A program made the translations under genes and the position numbers. Below are positions 9,408 to 18,425 of a stretch of DNA of 64,000 nt, piece after piece (the stretch's first letter is position 1; each line of letters starts with the position of its first letter). Origin of the DNA: Actinacidiphila glaucinigra. Its GTDB lineage: Bacteria; Actinomycetota; Actinomycetes; Streptomycetales; Streptomycetaceae. Location of the stretch: contig NZ_FZOF01000003.1 of the NCBI RefSeq assembly GCF_900188405.1, forward strand, positions 310,001-374,000, read 5' to 3'. A model generated the notes under the pieces. The model searched no databases. It was not told where the DNA came from and saw only the letters and a list, made by a program, of their open reading frames with translations.

Positions 9408-11174
9408 ATGGTGCCCATGCGCTTCGACGTGTGGGCACCGGACGCCGGTGAGGTGGAGGTACGGGTCGACGGCCGGGCTCATGACATGGAGCGCGACCCC
9501 GAACGGCGCGGCTGGTGGTGCGCCGACGTGCCCGCCGAGCACGGTTCGCGCTACGCCTTCGGGCTGGACGGGGGCCCGCCGCGGCCCGATCCCCGCTCCC
9601 GCCGCCAGCCGGACGGGCCGGAGGACCCGAGCGCGGTCGTCGACCACGAGCGGTTCGCCTGGGCCCAGGAGTGGGCGGGCCGCCCGCTGCCGGGCGCGGT
9701 CCTCTACGAGCTGCACGTGGGCACCTTCACCACCGCCGGCACCTTCGACGCGGCGATCGAACACCTGCCGCACCTGGCCGAGTTGGGGATCACTCACATC
9801 GAGCTGATGCCGCTCTGCCCGTTCCCCGGAACGCACGGCTGGGGGTACGAGGGGGTGTCGCTGTGGGCGGTGCACGAGCCCTACGGCGGCCCCGACGGGC
9901 TGAAGCGCTTCGTGGACGCCGCGCACGGCCACGGGCTCGGGGTGGTGCTGGACGTCGTCCACAACCACCTCGGGCCCTCGGGCAACCACCTGCCGGCCTT
10001 CGGCCCGTACTTCACCGACCGCCACCACACCCCGTGGGGCGACGCCGTGAACCTCGACGCCCCCGGCTCCGACGAGGTACGCGACTTCCTGGTCGGCAGC
10101 GCCCTGGCGTGGCTGCGCGACTACCGCCTCGACGGGTTGCGGCTGGACGCCGTCCACGCCCTCGTCGACACCCGCGCGGTGCACCTGCTCGAGGAGCTGT
10201 CCGGCGCGGTCGACGCGCTGGCGGCCGCGGTCGGCCGTCCGCTCTTCCTGATCGCCGAGTCGGACCGCAACGACCCGCGCACCACCGACCCGCGCGAGGC
10301 CGGCGGCATGGGCGTGCACGCCCAGTGGAACGACGACTTCCACCACGCCCTGCACGCCGCCGTCACAGGCGAGTCCCAGGCCTACTACGCCGACTTCGCG
10401 CACTCGCCGGTGACCGCCGTGGCCAAGACGCTGCGCCGGGTCTTCTTCCACGACGGCACCCGTTCGGGTTTCCGCGGCCGCGCCCACGGCCGTCCCGTCG
10501 ACCTGACGACCACCCCGGGCCACCGCTTCCTCGCCTACACCCAGACCCACGACCAGATCGGCAACCGCGCCACGGGCGACCGCCTGGGCGCGAGCGTCCC
10601 CGCGGGGCTGCTCGCCGCGGCCGCCGCGCTCGTGCTCACCTCCCCGTACACGCCGATGCTCTTCATGGGCGAGGAGTGGGGTGCCCGCACGCCCTGGCAG
10701 TTCTTCACCGACCACGACGACCCCGAGCTCGCCGCCGCCATCACCCGGGGCCGCCGCCGCGAGTTCGCCGAGCACGGCTGGAAGGCCGAGGACATCCCCG
10801 ACCCGCAGGACCCGGCGACCCGCCTGCGCTCCTGCCTGGACTGGTCCGAGCAGGCCCGGGAGCCGCACGCGGAGCTGCTCGCCTGGTACCGGCGGCTGAT
10901 CGCGCTGCGCCACGCCGAGCCCGAGCTGACCGACCCGGCCCTGGACGCCGTCCACGTCACCGTGGGCGGCCACACCCTGCGGCTGGACCGCGGTCGCTTC
11001 CGGATCGCGGTCAACTTCTCCCCCGAGGAGGCGCTGGTCGCCCTGCACCACCCGGGCCGCGCCGACCCGAGGGGCTACGTCCCGGTCGCGGCCTGGCGTC
11101 CCTGCCCGCCGCCCGCCGACACCGGCTGCCTCCACCTGCCCGGCCACTCGGTCGCGGTGCTCCGTGAGCGCTGA
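9408..11174 (+). CDS. treZ: Malto-oligosyltrehalose trehalohydrolase TreZ
   Basis: GH13 enzyme that cleaves trehalose from maltooligosyltrehalose (EC 3.2.1.141), the last step after TreY. It has 588 residues from the ATG at 9408, or 585 from the ATG at 9417. An N-terminal E-set domain (RFDVWAPDAGEVEV) is followed by the barrel. Catalytic residues are visible as GLRLDAVH with D247, IAESDRND with E284, and QTHDQIGN with D382. The whole length matches the family. Separated from treY by five small genes, it is probably transcribed separately or through the GNAT gene, 19 bases upstream. Confidence 0.95.
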   Translation: MVPMRFDVWAPDAGEVEVRVDGRAHDMERDPERRGWWCADVPAEHGSRYAFGLDGGPPRPDPRSRRQPDGPEDPSAVVDHERFAWAQEWAGRPLPGAVLYELHVGTFTTAGTFDAAIEHLPHLAELGITHIELMPLCPFPGTHGWGYEGVSLWAVHEPYGGPDGLKRFVDAAHGHGLGVVLDVVHNHLGPSGNHLPAFGPYFTDRHHTPWGDAVNLDAPGSDEVRDFLVGSALAWLRDYRLDGLRLDAVHALVDTRAVHLLEELSGAVDALAAAVGRPLFLIAESDRNDPRTTDPREAGGMGVHAQWNDDFHHALHAAVTGESQAYYADFAHSPVTAVAKTLRRVFFHDGTRSGFRGRAHGRPVDLTTTPGHRFLAYTQTHDQIGNRATGDRLGASVPAGLLAAAAALVLTSPYTPMLFMGEEWGARTPWQFFTDHDDPELAAAITRGRRREFAEHGWKAEDIPDPQDPATRLRSCLDWSEQAREPHAELLAWYRRLIALRHAEPELTDPALDAVHVTVGGHTLRLDRGRFRIAVNFSPEEALVALHHPGRADPRGYVPVAAWRPCPPPADTGCLHLPGHSVAVLRER

Positions 11175-11187
11175 TTACCCTGAACGG

Positions 11188-11325
11188 GTGACGACCGACG
11201 ACGAGCCCCGCGCGATCTGCGTCCACTGCGGCGACCCGACCGAGCACCCCGACTCCCAGCCGGGTGCGACCCTCTGCCCGGTCTGCGCCTGGCACGAGGC
11301 CCAGCGCACGGCCTGCAGCGGCTGA
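11188..11325 (+). CDS. Small CxxC...CxxC zinc-ribbon protein
   Basis: A 45-residue frame from a GTG at 11188 encodes MTTDDEPRAICVHCGDPTEH and continues to a second pair, CPVCAWHE, about 20 residues on. Two CxxC knuckles are the hallmark of a one-zinc ribbon. It begins 13 bases after treZ on the same strand. Codon bias is normal for Streptomyces. Function is unknown. Confidence 0.65.
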   Translation: MTTDDEPRAICVHCGDPTEHPDSQPGATLCPVCAWHEAQRTACSG

Positions 11326-11341
11326 GCCGCCCCGCGGCCGG

Positions 11342-12220
11342 TCAGTCCTCCAGCAGCTGCTTGCGGGCGGCCTCGACGTCGAAGGAGGCCGGCGGGCACA
11401 CCGGGTCGATCAGGTCGAGGTGCTCCATCAGCAGCCGCCCGACGGCCCAGTTCCGGTACCACTTGCGGTCCGCGGGGACGACGTACCAGGGCGCGGCCTC
11501 CGTGGAGCAGCGGCCGAGCACGTCCTCGTACGCCTGCTGGTAGGAGGCCCACCTCGCCCGGTCCTCCAGGTCGGCGGGGCCGAACTTCCAGTGCTTGCAG
11601 GGGTTGTCCAGCCGGGCCAGCAGGCGGGTGCGCTGCTCGTCGCGGCTGATGTGCAGGAAGACCTTGACGACGCTGACGCCGTCGTCGGCGAGCGAGGCCT
11701 CGAAGGAGTTGATGGTCTCGCAGCGCTCCTCCCACAGCGAGAGCGGCGCACGGCCCCGGACCCGGGGGACGAGCACGTCCTCGTAGTGGGAGCGGTCGAA
11801 GACGCCTATCCGCCCGGGACCGGGCATGGCGCGCTCGATCCGCCAGAGGAAGTGGTGCGCCTTCTCCTCCGCCGTGGGGGCCTTGAAGGCGGTGATGCGG
11901 CATCCCGCGGGGTCGAGCAGGCTCGCCAGGTGCCGCACCGACCCGCCCTTGCCCGCGGTGTCCATGCCCTGGAGGACGACGAGGACGGAACGCGGGTCGC
12001 CGGCCGTGCTCTGCGCGAAGAGCCGCTCCTGCAGCGCCGTGATCCGGTCCCTGGCGTACGGCACGCCCTCCAGCGCCTCGGTCTTGCCCGCCGGGCCGCC
12101 CGGCGTGCCCCGCGGGTCGTGCGACCGCAGCCGCACGGGACCGCCGCCGGACGGGACGCGCAGCTTCGCGCGCAGCCCTGCCGTGCTGCCGGATCCGGAC
12201 TTCGGGCTGTTCCTCGTCAC
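11342..12220 (-). CDS. ppk2: Polyphosphate kinase 2 family protein
   Basis: 292-residue PPK2 enzyme, which transfers phosphate between polyphosphate and nucleotides. It has the Walker A-like GMDTAGKGG at residues 85-93, the D142-R-S-H-Y-E-D motif (Walker B/lid region), and LDNPCKHWKF followed by WYVVPADRKWYRNW, the C-terminal PPK2 signature. It is a single-domain form; nucleotide preference (AMP or ADP) cannot be assigned. The GTG at 12220 follows GGAGGGAGG. A longer frame reading upstream is rejected because it overlaps PhoX. It lies 65 bases downstream of the phosphatase, suggesting joint phosphate metabolism. Confidence 0.9.
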   Translation of the reverse strand: MTRNSPKSGSGSTAGLRAKLRVPSGGGPVRLRSHDPRGTPGGPAGKTEALEGVPYARDRITALQERLFAQSTAGDPRSVLVVLQGMDTAGKGGSVRHLASLLDPAGCRITAFKAPTAEEKAHHFLWRIERAMPGPGRIGVFDRSHYEDVLVPRVRGRAPLSLWEERCETINSFEASLADDGVSVVKVFLHISRDEQRTRLLARLDNPCKHWKFGPADLEDRARWASYQQAYEDVLGRCSTEAAPWYVVPADRKWYRNWAVGRLLMEHLDLIDPVCPPASFDVEAARKQLLED

Positions 12221-12285
12221 CGCGCCTCCCTCCGTGACGACGGCCCCCGCGGGCGCCCGGGTGGTTGGTCCGATGGTGCGACGGA

Positions 12286-13665
12286 TCAGCCGTGGCCGCC
12301 AGCGCGGCCCCAGGGGCCCGTGACGGCGAAGGTGGTCCCGGGGTTGTAGCAGTTCACGTACATGGTCCGGCCGTCCGGCGCGAAGGTGACCCCGGCGAAC
12401 TCGCCCCATTCGGGGGCGTCGGCGGTGCCGATGTTCTGGCGGCCGCGCGCCATCGCGTACACCTCGCCGCGCCGGGAGACGCCGTAGACGTGCTGGGCGC
12501 CCCCGCCGTCCTCGCAGACCATCAGGCCGCCCTGCGGGGCGAGGGCGATGTTGTCCGGGGACTCGCCCGGCAGCTGCACGTCGGTCGCGGGCCCGAAGAC
12601 CACGACGAGGGTCAGCCGCCGCCTGGCCGGGTCGTAGCGCCAGACCTGGCCGAAGTGGGTGGCCGCCGAGCCCTCGGCGGCACGCGCGAAGCTGGAGACG
12701 AAGTAGACGCTGGTGCCGCCCCAGTAGCAGCCCTCCAGTTTCTGGGCGTGCGTGATCCCGCGCGGCCCGAAGTCCTGCTGCCGCAGCGGGGTCTCCTTCG
12801 CCAGGGGATCGGGCACGCGCGCCCATTCGATCCCGTCGAAGCAGGCACCGGTCTCCTGCACCGCCGACAGGTCGGGCACACCCGGCACGCGCATGGCCTC
12901 CAGGGTGCCGCCGGCCCGCAGGGATCCGCGGCCGCCGAGGGGCTTGCGCGGATGGAAGCGGTAGAACATGCCGAAGGGGGCCTGGAAGGCGTCCTCCGTC
13001 TCGTACACGGTGCCGTCGCGGGGGTCGACGGCGACGGCCTCGTGCTGAAAGCGGCCCATGGCCGTCAGCGGCTCGGCGCCGGTGCTCCGCGGGTCGTGGG
13101 GGTCCACCTCGAAGATGAAGCCGTGGTCCTTGGCGTAGCCGCCGGTACCGGCCTTGTCCTCGTTCTCCTCGCAGGTCAGCCAGGTGCGCCACGGGGTCGG
13201 TCCACCCGCGCAGTTCACGGCGGTACCGGCGATGGCCACCCGTTCCGAGGTGACCGCGCCGCCCCGGTCGAGGGCGAGGACGGTGCAGCCGCCCTTGGCC
13301 GCGGGGTCGTAGACCAGCCCGTCGACCAGGGGGACGGCAGCGGTGGCGGTGGCGCGGTTCTCGTGGTTGCGGACGAGGCGCGCCCCGTCGCCGCGGCGGG
13401 CGGGGAAGGCGGCCATGCCGTCGAAGTTCCCGGGCACCGCTCCCTCGCCGGAGCTCAGTGCGTCGCCCTGGCGGGACAGCACGCGGTAGCGGAATCCGCG
13501 GGGAAGGTCGAGGAGGCCGTCGGGATCGGGCACGAGGGGGCCGTACCCGCCGGCTCCCGCGGCGAACGCCGTGCCGGCGAACACCTCCGAGACGCTTCCG
13601 GAGAAGGCGATGCCGGCGCCCAACGCACCGGTCCTCGCGATGATCTGACGTCTGGTCACGGACAT
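12286..13665 (-). CDS. PhoX family (DUF839) secreted phosphatase
   Basis: 459 residues with a Tat-like leader (TRRQIIARTGALGAG, signal to about residue 36). The rest is a beta-propeller DUF839/PhoX protein: VRNHENRAT near residue 96, TWLTCEENEDKAG, RFQHEAVAVDP, YETEDAF, and SPDNIALAPQGGLMVCEDGG, which carry the acidic residues and Cys that bind iron and calcium in PhoX. It probably releases phosphate from phosphoesters outside the cell. GGGAGAG precedes the ATG. A possible single PHO-box unit lies upstream (see findings). PPK2 follows on the same strand. Confidence 0.88.
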   Translation of the reverse strand: MSVTRRQIIARTGALGAGIAFSGSVSEVFAGTAFAAGAGGYGPLVPDPDGLLDLPRGFRYRVLSRQGDALSSGEGAVPGNFDGMAAFPARRGDGARLVRNHENRATATAAVPLVDGLVYDPAAKGGCTVLALDRGGAVTSERVAIAGTAVNCAGGPTPWRTWLTCEENEDKAGTGGYAKDHGFIFEVDPHDPRSTGAEPLTAMGRFQHEAVAVDPRDGTVYETEDAFQAPFGMFYRFHPRKPLGGRGSLRAGGTLEAMRVPGVPDLSAVQETGACFDGIEWARVPDPLAKETPLRQQDFGPRGITHAQKLEGCYWGGTSVYFVSSFARAAEGSAATHFGQVWRYDPARRRLTLVVVFGPATDVQLPGESPDNIALAPQGGLMVCEDGGGAQHVYGVSRRGEVYAMARGRQNIGTADAPEWGEFAGVTFAPDGRTMYVNCYNPGTTFAVTGPWGRAGGHG

Positions 13666-13774
13666 GGGTCACTCTCCCTGCTGGCGGACAGGCGATTGAC
13701 CCGAGTGTGTCTAGCACGGCTCCTGACGCGGGGGGAACACGGCACCTCACCCCCCGGCCCCCGCTCCGTATGCT

Positions 13775-13809
13775 CCGCGGCCCCTCTTGGGGCGCGGCCG
13801 GGGCCGCGG
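13775..13809 (-). terminator. Hairpin after zapE
   Basis: A 10-bp perfect GC stem (13775-13784 with 13800-13809) abuts the zapE stop codon at 13811 on the minus strand. It separates zapE from the PhoX gene. Confidence 0.5.
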
Positions 13810-13810
13810 C

Positions 13811-14917
13811 TCAGGAACCGTCCGGGGCGGCCGGCCGCCCGGCGTCGCGGGCGAGGGCGGTGAGGCGGGAGATGGCCCGGAAGTACTTCTTGCGGTAGCC
13901 GCCGGTGAGCATCTCCTCGCCGAAGATGCGGTCGAAGGGCTCTCCGGAGGTCATGACGGGGACCTCGCGGTCGTAGAGCCGGTCGGCCAGGACGACCAGG
14001 CGCAGTGCGGTGGCCTGGTCCTCCACCGGGCGGACGCCGCGCAGGAAGACCGCCTCGACGCCGTCGCACAACGCGCCGTAGCGGCTGGGGTGGACCCGGG
14101 CGAGGTGGGCGAGGAGGGCGCCGAAGTCGTCCAGGGAGGCGCCGGGGGTGCGGCCCGCGGCGGCGGTGACCTCCTCGTCGGCGTACGGCGCCGGGGCCTC
14201 GGGCAGGCCGCGGTGGCGGTAGTCCTCGCCGTCGATGCGCAGCGATCGGAAGCGGGCGGACAGGCCCTGGATCTCGCGCATGAAGTCGGCGGCGGCGAAC
14301 CGGCCCTCGCCGAGCCTGCCGGGCAGGGTGTTGGAGGTCGCGGCCAGTCTCACCCCGGCGCCGGCCAGTCTGCCCAGCAGGGTCGAGACGAGCACGGTGT
14401 CGCCGGGGTCGTCGAGTTCGAACTCGTCGATGCAGACCAGCCGGTGCCCGCTGAGCGCCTGCACGGCCTGCTGGAAGCCGAGGGCGCCGACGAGGTTGGT
14501 GAGCTCCACGAAGGTGCCGAAGGCCTTCTGCTCGGGCGGCGCGGGCGTGGCGTGCCAGAGCGAGGCGAGCAGATGGGTCTTGCCCACTCCGTAGCCGCCG
14601 TCGAGGTAGACCCCGCCGGGGCCGGCCGGGGCCGCCGGCGCGGCCTGGCGCCGGAACCAGCGCCTGCGTCCGGCGTCGTCGGGGGCGCCCAGCCCCTCCG
14701 CGAAGGCCCGCAGCGTGCCGACGGCCTCGGACTGGCTCGGCTGCTTCGGGTCGGGGAGGTAGTTGTCGAACCGTACGGAGTCGAAGCGCGGCGGCGGGAC
14801 CATCTCCGCCACCAGCCGGTCCACCGGGACGTGCGGCTCGCGTCCGCTCAGCGACACGGGCGGCGTCCCGCCGGGTATCGGGCTGGATTCTTGCGCTGCG
14901 GCGAAGGACGAGGACAC
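13811..14917 (-). CDS. zapE: Cell division protein ZapE (AFG1-like ATPase)
   Basis: 368-residue AAA-type ATPase of the ZapE/AFG1 family. It shows Walker A GGYGVGKTHLL near residue 105, FVELTNLVGALG, Walker B LVCIDEFELDDPGDT, sensor-1 AATSNTLPG, and the C-terminal DRLYDREVPVM. In E. coli ZapE acts at the Z-ring. In Streptomyces the role is untested. The GTG at 14917 with GGAG six bases upstream is preferred over a longer frame running into the divergent promoter region. It is transcribed away from the RibD-like gene, 86 bases apart. Confidence 0.88.
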   Translation of the reverse strand: MSSSFAAAQESSPIPGGTPPVSLSGREPHVPVDRLVAEMVPPPRFDSVRFDNYLPDPKQPSQSEAVGTLRAFAEGLGAPDDAGRRRWFRRQAAPAAPAGPGGVYLDGGYGVGKTHLLASLWHATPAPPEQKAFGTFVELTNLVGALGFQQAVQALSGHRLVCIDEFELDDPGDTVLVSTLLGRLAGAGVRLAATSNTLPGRLGEGRFAAADFMREIQGLSARFRSLRIDGEDYRHRGLPEAPAPYADEEVTAAAGRTPGASLDDFGALLAHLARVHPSRYGALCDGVEAVFLRGVRPVEDQATALRLVVLADRLYDREVPVMTSGEPFDRIFGEEMLTGGYRKKYFRAISRLTALARDAGRPAAPDGS

Positions 14918-15003
14918 AGCACTCCAGCCTAGTGCCTCGCCGGCGGTCCCCTCGCCGCCGTGTGGCCGGTCCCACTGCGCGCGGGCCGTGGAAGACTGCA
15001 GCC

Positions 15004-15774
15004 ATGCGCCGCCTCTTCCCCGCCCCCGCACCCGCCGAGACCCCGGACGGCCCGGAGGCCCTGGACACCCCGGAGGCGCTGGCCGACGCGTACGCGTACC
15101 CGGCCGGCGGCACGCCCTGGCTGCGGGCGAACATGGTCTCGTCGCTGGACGGCGCGGCCCGGCACGACGGGCGCTCCCAGCCGCTGTCCTCGGACGCCGA
15201 CATGCGGGTCTTCGGGGTGCTGCGGGCCCTGGCCGACGTCGTGGTCGTCGGCGCGGAGACGGTGCGCCAGGAGGGTTACCGCCCGGCCCGCGCCCGGGAG
15301 GCCTTCGCGGACCGCAGGACCGCGGCGGGGCAGGGCCCGGCCGCCACGATCGCCGTGGTGAGCGCACGGCTCGACCTGGACTTCGCGCTGCCCCTGTTCA
15401 CCGAGCCGCTGGTGCCGACGCTCCTGCTGACCGGCGAGGACGCCCCGGCCGACCGGGTCGCGGCGGCCGAGAAGGCGGGGGCGCGGGTCGTCAGGGCCGG
15501 CTCGGGCGCGGGCGTGGAGCCGGCGCGCGTGGTGCGCGAGCTCGCCGCGCTCGGGCTGCGCCGGATGCTGACCGAGGGCGGCCCGCGGCTGCTCGCCCAG
15601 TTCGCCGCGGCCGGGGTGGTCGACGAGCTGTGCCTGACGATCGCGCCGCTGCTGACCGCCGGGGACGCCATGCGCATCATGAACGGCCCCGGCATCACCG
15701 ACCCCGTCCGTTACACCCCGCTGTCGATCCTGGAGGAGGACGGCTTCCTGTTCACCCGCTACGTACGTGGCTGA
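15004..15774 (+). CDS. RibD C-terminal-domain pyrimidine reductase family protein
   Basis: 256-residue reductase of the RibD_C/dihydrofolate reductase fold, using NADPH on a pyrimidine substrate. Family marks are RANMVSSLDGAAR at residues 41-53, DVVVVGAETVRQEGYRPA, and MLTEGGPRLLAQF followed by DELCLTIAPLL. It lacks the deaminase domain of full RibD. No other riboflavin gene is nearby, so it may serve riboflavin synthesis or another reduction. The ATG at 15004 is chosen because homology begins there; an earlier in-frame ATG at 14932 lies in the divergent promoter. Confidence 0.85.
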   Translation: MRRLFPAPAPAETPDGPEALDTPEALADAYAYPAGGTPWLRANMVSSLDGAARHDGRSQPLSSDADMRVFGVLRALADVVVVGAETVRQEGYRPARAREAFADRRTAAGQGPAATIAVVSARLDLDFALPLFTEPLVPTLLLTGEDAPADRVAAAEKAGARVVRAGSGAGVEPARVVRELAALGLRRMLTEGGPRLLAQFAAAGVVDELCLTIAPLLTAGDAMRIMNGPGITDPVRYTPLSILEEDGFLFTRYVRG

Positions 15775-15960
15775 CCGGCCCGGCACGACCGGGACCGGCC
15801 GCCCGGTGCCACCGGCCTCACCCGGATGGCGCCGATTGCCCGCCCGCGCACGTCCGCGTGCCACGGCGCGGGAAAAGATGACCCCGCGTGCCCCGCGCCC
15901 GGCGGGGCAGGATGGTTTCCGTGGCAGGCCCGACGGCCCGCGAGAGAGAAGGACGCGTCC

Positions 15961-16434
15961 GTGTTCACGACCGTACTCATGATCGAGCAGCCGCTCGTCC
16001 CCGCCGACGTGGAACTGGTCACCACGCTCCACGGCGACGAGCCCGTGTCCTTCGTCGTCCTCATGCAGCCCCGCGGCGACCAGGACCGGCTGCTGCGGGC
16101 CATCGACGACGTCGCCCTGGGTGAACTGGACAAGGCCGTCCACGAACGCGACCGCCCGGAGGGCGACCAGGCACTGCTGCCGGCCGAGCGCGCGCTGAAC
16201 CACAGCCTGACGGCACTGCGCGACGCGGGCTGCGAGGCGGTGGGCGAGGTGGTCGAGCGGCACCCCATCGAGCTGATGAGGTCGGTGGTCGAGCAGACCC
16301 ACGCCGACGAGGTGATCGTGCTGACCGCCCCGCACCTGGTGGAGGAGTTCTTCCACCGCGACTGGACGTCCCGGGCCCGGCACAAGGTCGGCGTGCCGGT
16401 GCTGAAGCTGTTCGCGCACAACGCCGAGGACTGA
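15961..16434 (+). CDS. Small USP-like protein upstream of murC (often mislabelled indole-glycerol phosphate synthase)
   Basis: 157 residues from a GTG with AGAAGGAC upstream. The fold looks like a universal stress/alpha-beta protein: VFTTVLMIEQPL opens the first strand, and the C-terminal HADEVIVLTAPH with KVGVPVLKLF mimics the USP pattern. I recall Streptomyces homologues carrying an indole-3-glycerol phosphate synthase label, but the protein is far too short for that TIM barrel and lacks its catalytic residues. It is 79 bases ahead of murC on the same strand. Function is unknown. Confidence 0.7.
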   Translation: MFTTVLMIEQPLVPADVELVTTLHGDEPVSFVVLMQPRGDQDRLLRAIDDVALGELDKAVHERDRPEGDQALLPAERALNHSLTALRDAGCEAVGEVVERHPIELMRSVVEQTHADEVIVLTAPHLVEEFFHRDWTSRARHKVGVPVLKLFAHNAED

Positions 16435-16513
16435 GCGGACGCCGTGCCTCCGACTGGTGGAAGAATCGGGCACGGCCGACAACCGACCCAGTGAGTTCCA
16501 GGGAGCACCGCGC

Positions 16514-17905
16514 ATGAGCCCCACCCTTCCCCCCGGCATGGACCGACCTCACTTCATCGGGATCGGCGGGGCCGGGATGTCGGGCATCGCGAAGATCCTG
16601 ACCCAGCGCGGTGCCGTCGTCGCGGGCAGCGACGCGAAGGACTCCGGCACCACGGACGCGCTGCGCGAGCTGGGCACGACCGTCCACATCGGTCACTCGG
16701 TGGCCCACCTCGCGCCGGACACGACCTGTGTGGTCGTCTCCAGCGCCATCCGTGACGACAACCCGGAGCTGGTCGCGGCCCGCGAGCGCGGCGTCCCGGT
16801 GGTGCACCGCTCGGACGCGCTGGCGGCGCTGATGACGGGCTCGCGCCCGATCGCGGTGGCCGGCACGCACGGCAAGACCACCACCACCTCCATGCTCGCG
16901 GTGAGCCTGTCCGCGCTGGGCCTCGACCCGTCGTACGCCATCGGCGGCGACCTGGACACGCCCGGCTCCAACGCCCACCACGGCACCGGCGAGATCTTCG
17001 TGGCGGAGGCGGACGAGAGCGACCGCAGCTTCCAGAAGTACGACCCCGAGGTCGCGATCGTGCTCAACGTGGAGATCGACCACCACGCGAACTACGCGTC
17101 GATGGACGAGATCCACGAGTCGTTCGAGGTCTTCGTCGGCAAGATCGTCCCGGGCGGCACCCTGGTCGTCGGCGAGCACCCCGGGGCCCGGGAGCTGGCC
17201 GACCGGGTGGCCGGCCGCGAGGGGCTGAACGTCGTGCGCGTCGGCGAGGACGCGGAGGCCGACGTGCGCATCCTGCGGATCGCCCCGCACGGGATGTCCA
17301 GCGAGGTCACCGTCCGTCTCGGCGGCGAGGAGCACGTCTTCACCGTCTCCGTGCCCGGCCGGCACTACGCCCACAACGCGGTCGCCGCCCTCGCCGCGGG
17401 CGTCGCGCTGGACGTCCCGGCGGACGGCCTGGCGAAGGCCCTCGGCACCTACACCGGGGTGAAGCGACGGCTGCAGCTGAGGGGCACCGCCGCGGGCGTC
17501 CAGGTCATCGACTCCTACGCGCACCACCCCACCGAGATGACCGCCGACCTGCAGGCCCTGCGCGAGGCGGCCGGCGACCGGCGCCTCGTCGTGGTCTTCC
17601 AGCCGCACCTGTTCAGCCGCACCCAGCAGCTGGGCCTCGAGATGGGCCGGGCCCTGGCGCTGGCCGACGCCTCGGTGGTGCTGGACATCTACCCGGCCCG
17701 CGAGGACCCGATCCCCGGCATCACGAGCGGCCTGATCATCGACGCGGCGGCCGCCGCTGGCGCCGACGTCACCGCCGAGCACGACAAGGAAGCGGTCCCC
17801 GAGGTCGTCGCCGGAATGGCCAAGCCCGGTGACCTTGTTCTCACCATGGGCGCGGGAGACGTGACCGATCTCGGTCCGCGCATCCTTGCGCGCCTGGAGA
17901 ACTGA
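16514..17905 (+). CDS. murC: UDP-N-acetylmuramate--L-alanine ligase MurC
   Basis: 463-residue cytosolic ligase adding L-Ala to UDP-MurNAc in peptidoglycan precursor synthesis. It has the N-terminal Rossmann HFIGIGGAGMSGIA at about residue 11, the ATP loop GTHGKTTTT at 117-125, EADESDRSF, NVEIDHHANY, and the C-terminal DSYAHHPTEM and FQPHLFSRT. CAGGGAGC precedes the ATG. It sits outside the main dcw cluster, as is usual for Streptomyces. msrB follows 14 bases later. Confidence 0.96.
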   Translation: MSPTLPPGMDRPHFIGIGGAGMSGIAKILTQRGAVVAGSDAKDSGTTDALRELGTTVHIGHSVAHLAPDTTCVVVSSAIRDDNPELVAARERGVPVVHRSDALAALMTGSRPIAVAGTHGKTTTTSMLAVSLSALGLDPSYAIGGDLDTPGSNAHHGTGEIFVAEADESDRSFQKYDPEVAIVLNVEIDHHANYASMDEIHESFEVFVGKIVPGGTLVVGEHPGARELADRVAGREGLNVVRVGEDAEADVRILRIAPHGMSSEVTVRLGGEEHVFTVSVPGRHYAHNAVAALAAGVALDVPADGLAKALGTYTGVKRRLQLRGTAAGVQVIDSYAHHPTEMTADLQALREAAGDRRLVVVFQPHLFSRTQQLGLEMGRALALADASVVLDIYPAREDPIPGITSGLIIDAAAAAGADVTAEHDKEAVPEVVAGMAKPGDLVLTMGAGDVTDLGPRILARLEN

Positions 17906-17919
17906 GGAGAGGGAGGACC

Positions 17920-18327
17920 ATGGCGTACGAAGTCGACAAGTCCGAGGAGCAGTGGCGTCAGGAGCTGACGCCGCAGGAGTACGCGGTCCTGCGCCAGGCC
18001 GGCACGGAGCGTCCCTTCACGGGTGAGTACACCGACACCAAGACCCGGGGCGTCTACTCGTGCCGCGCCTGCGGCGCCGAACTGTTCACCTCGGACACGA
18101 AGTTCGAGTCGCACTGCGGCTGGCCGTCCTTCTACGACCCGAAGGACAGCAAGGCCGTCGAGCTGATCGAGGACCGCTCGATGGGCATGACCCGTACCGA
18201 GGTCCGCTGCACCCGCTGCGGCTCGCACCTGGGACACGTCTTCGAGGGCGAGGGCTACGACACCCCGACGGACCAGCGCTACTGCATCAACTCGATCTCG
18301 CTGCGACTGGCCCCCGTGGGGGACTGA
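17920..18327 (+). CDS. msrB: Peptide-methionine (R)-S-oxide reductase MsrB
   Basis: 135-residue MsrB repairing methionine-R-sulfoxide in proteins. Zinc cysteines are C48/C51 and C97/C100; the catalytic Cys is C122 in QRYCINS; HCGWPSF is the substrate-site signature, with C66 a possible resolving Cys. GAGGAGAGGGAGG precedes the ATG. Fourteen bases separate it from murC, so the two are probably co-transcribed. Confidence 0.95.
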   Translation: MAYEVDKSEEQWRQELTPQEYAVLRQAGTERPFTGEYTDTKTRGVYSCRACGAELFTSDTKFESHCGWPSFYDPKDSKAVELIEDRSMGMTRTEVRCTRCGSHLGHVFEGEGYDTPTDQRYCINSISLRLAPVGD

Positions 18328-18350
18328 TCACGAAATCCGACGGATAGGCC

Positions 18351-18380
18351 CCCCGCGTGGGGCCCGCGCGCCACGCGGGG
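18351..18380 (+). terminator. Hairpin after msrB
   Basis: Perfect 10-bp stem (18351-18360 with 18371-18380) and 10-base loop 23 bases after the msrB stop. Confidence 0.5.
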
Positions 18381-18425
18381 CGCGTCCGTCGACTCCCCGC
18401 CCACCGGGTGGCAACGTGGCGCGGC

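Noticed and set aside
12265..13863. A 532-residue plus-strand frame over the PhoX gene
   Set aside because: Antisense shadow of a clear PhoX protein with no recognisable domain.
15961..16434. Indole-3-glycerol phosphate synthase label for the gene before murC
   Set aside because: 157 residues cannot hold the TIM barrel, and no TrpC catalytic motif is seen.
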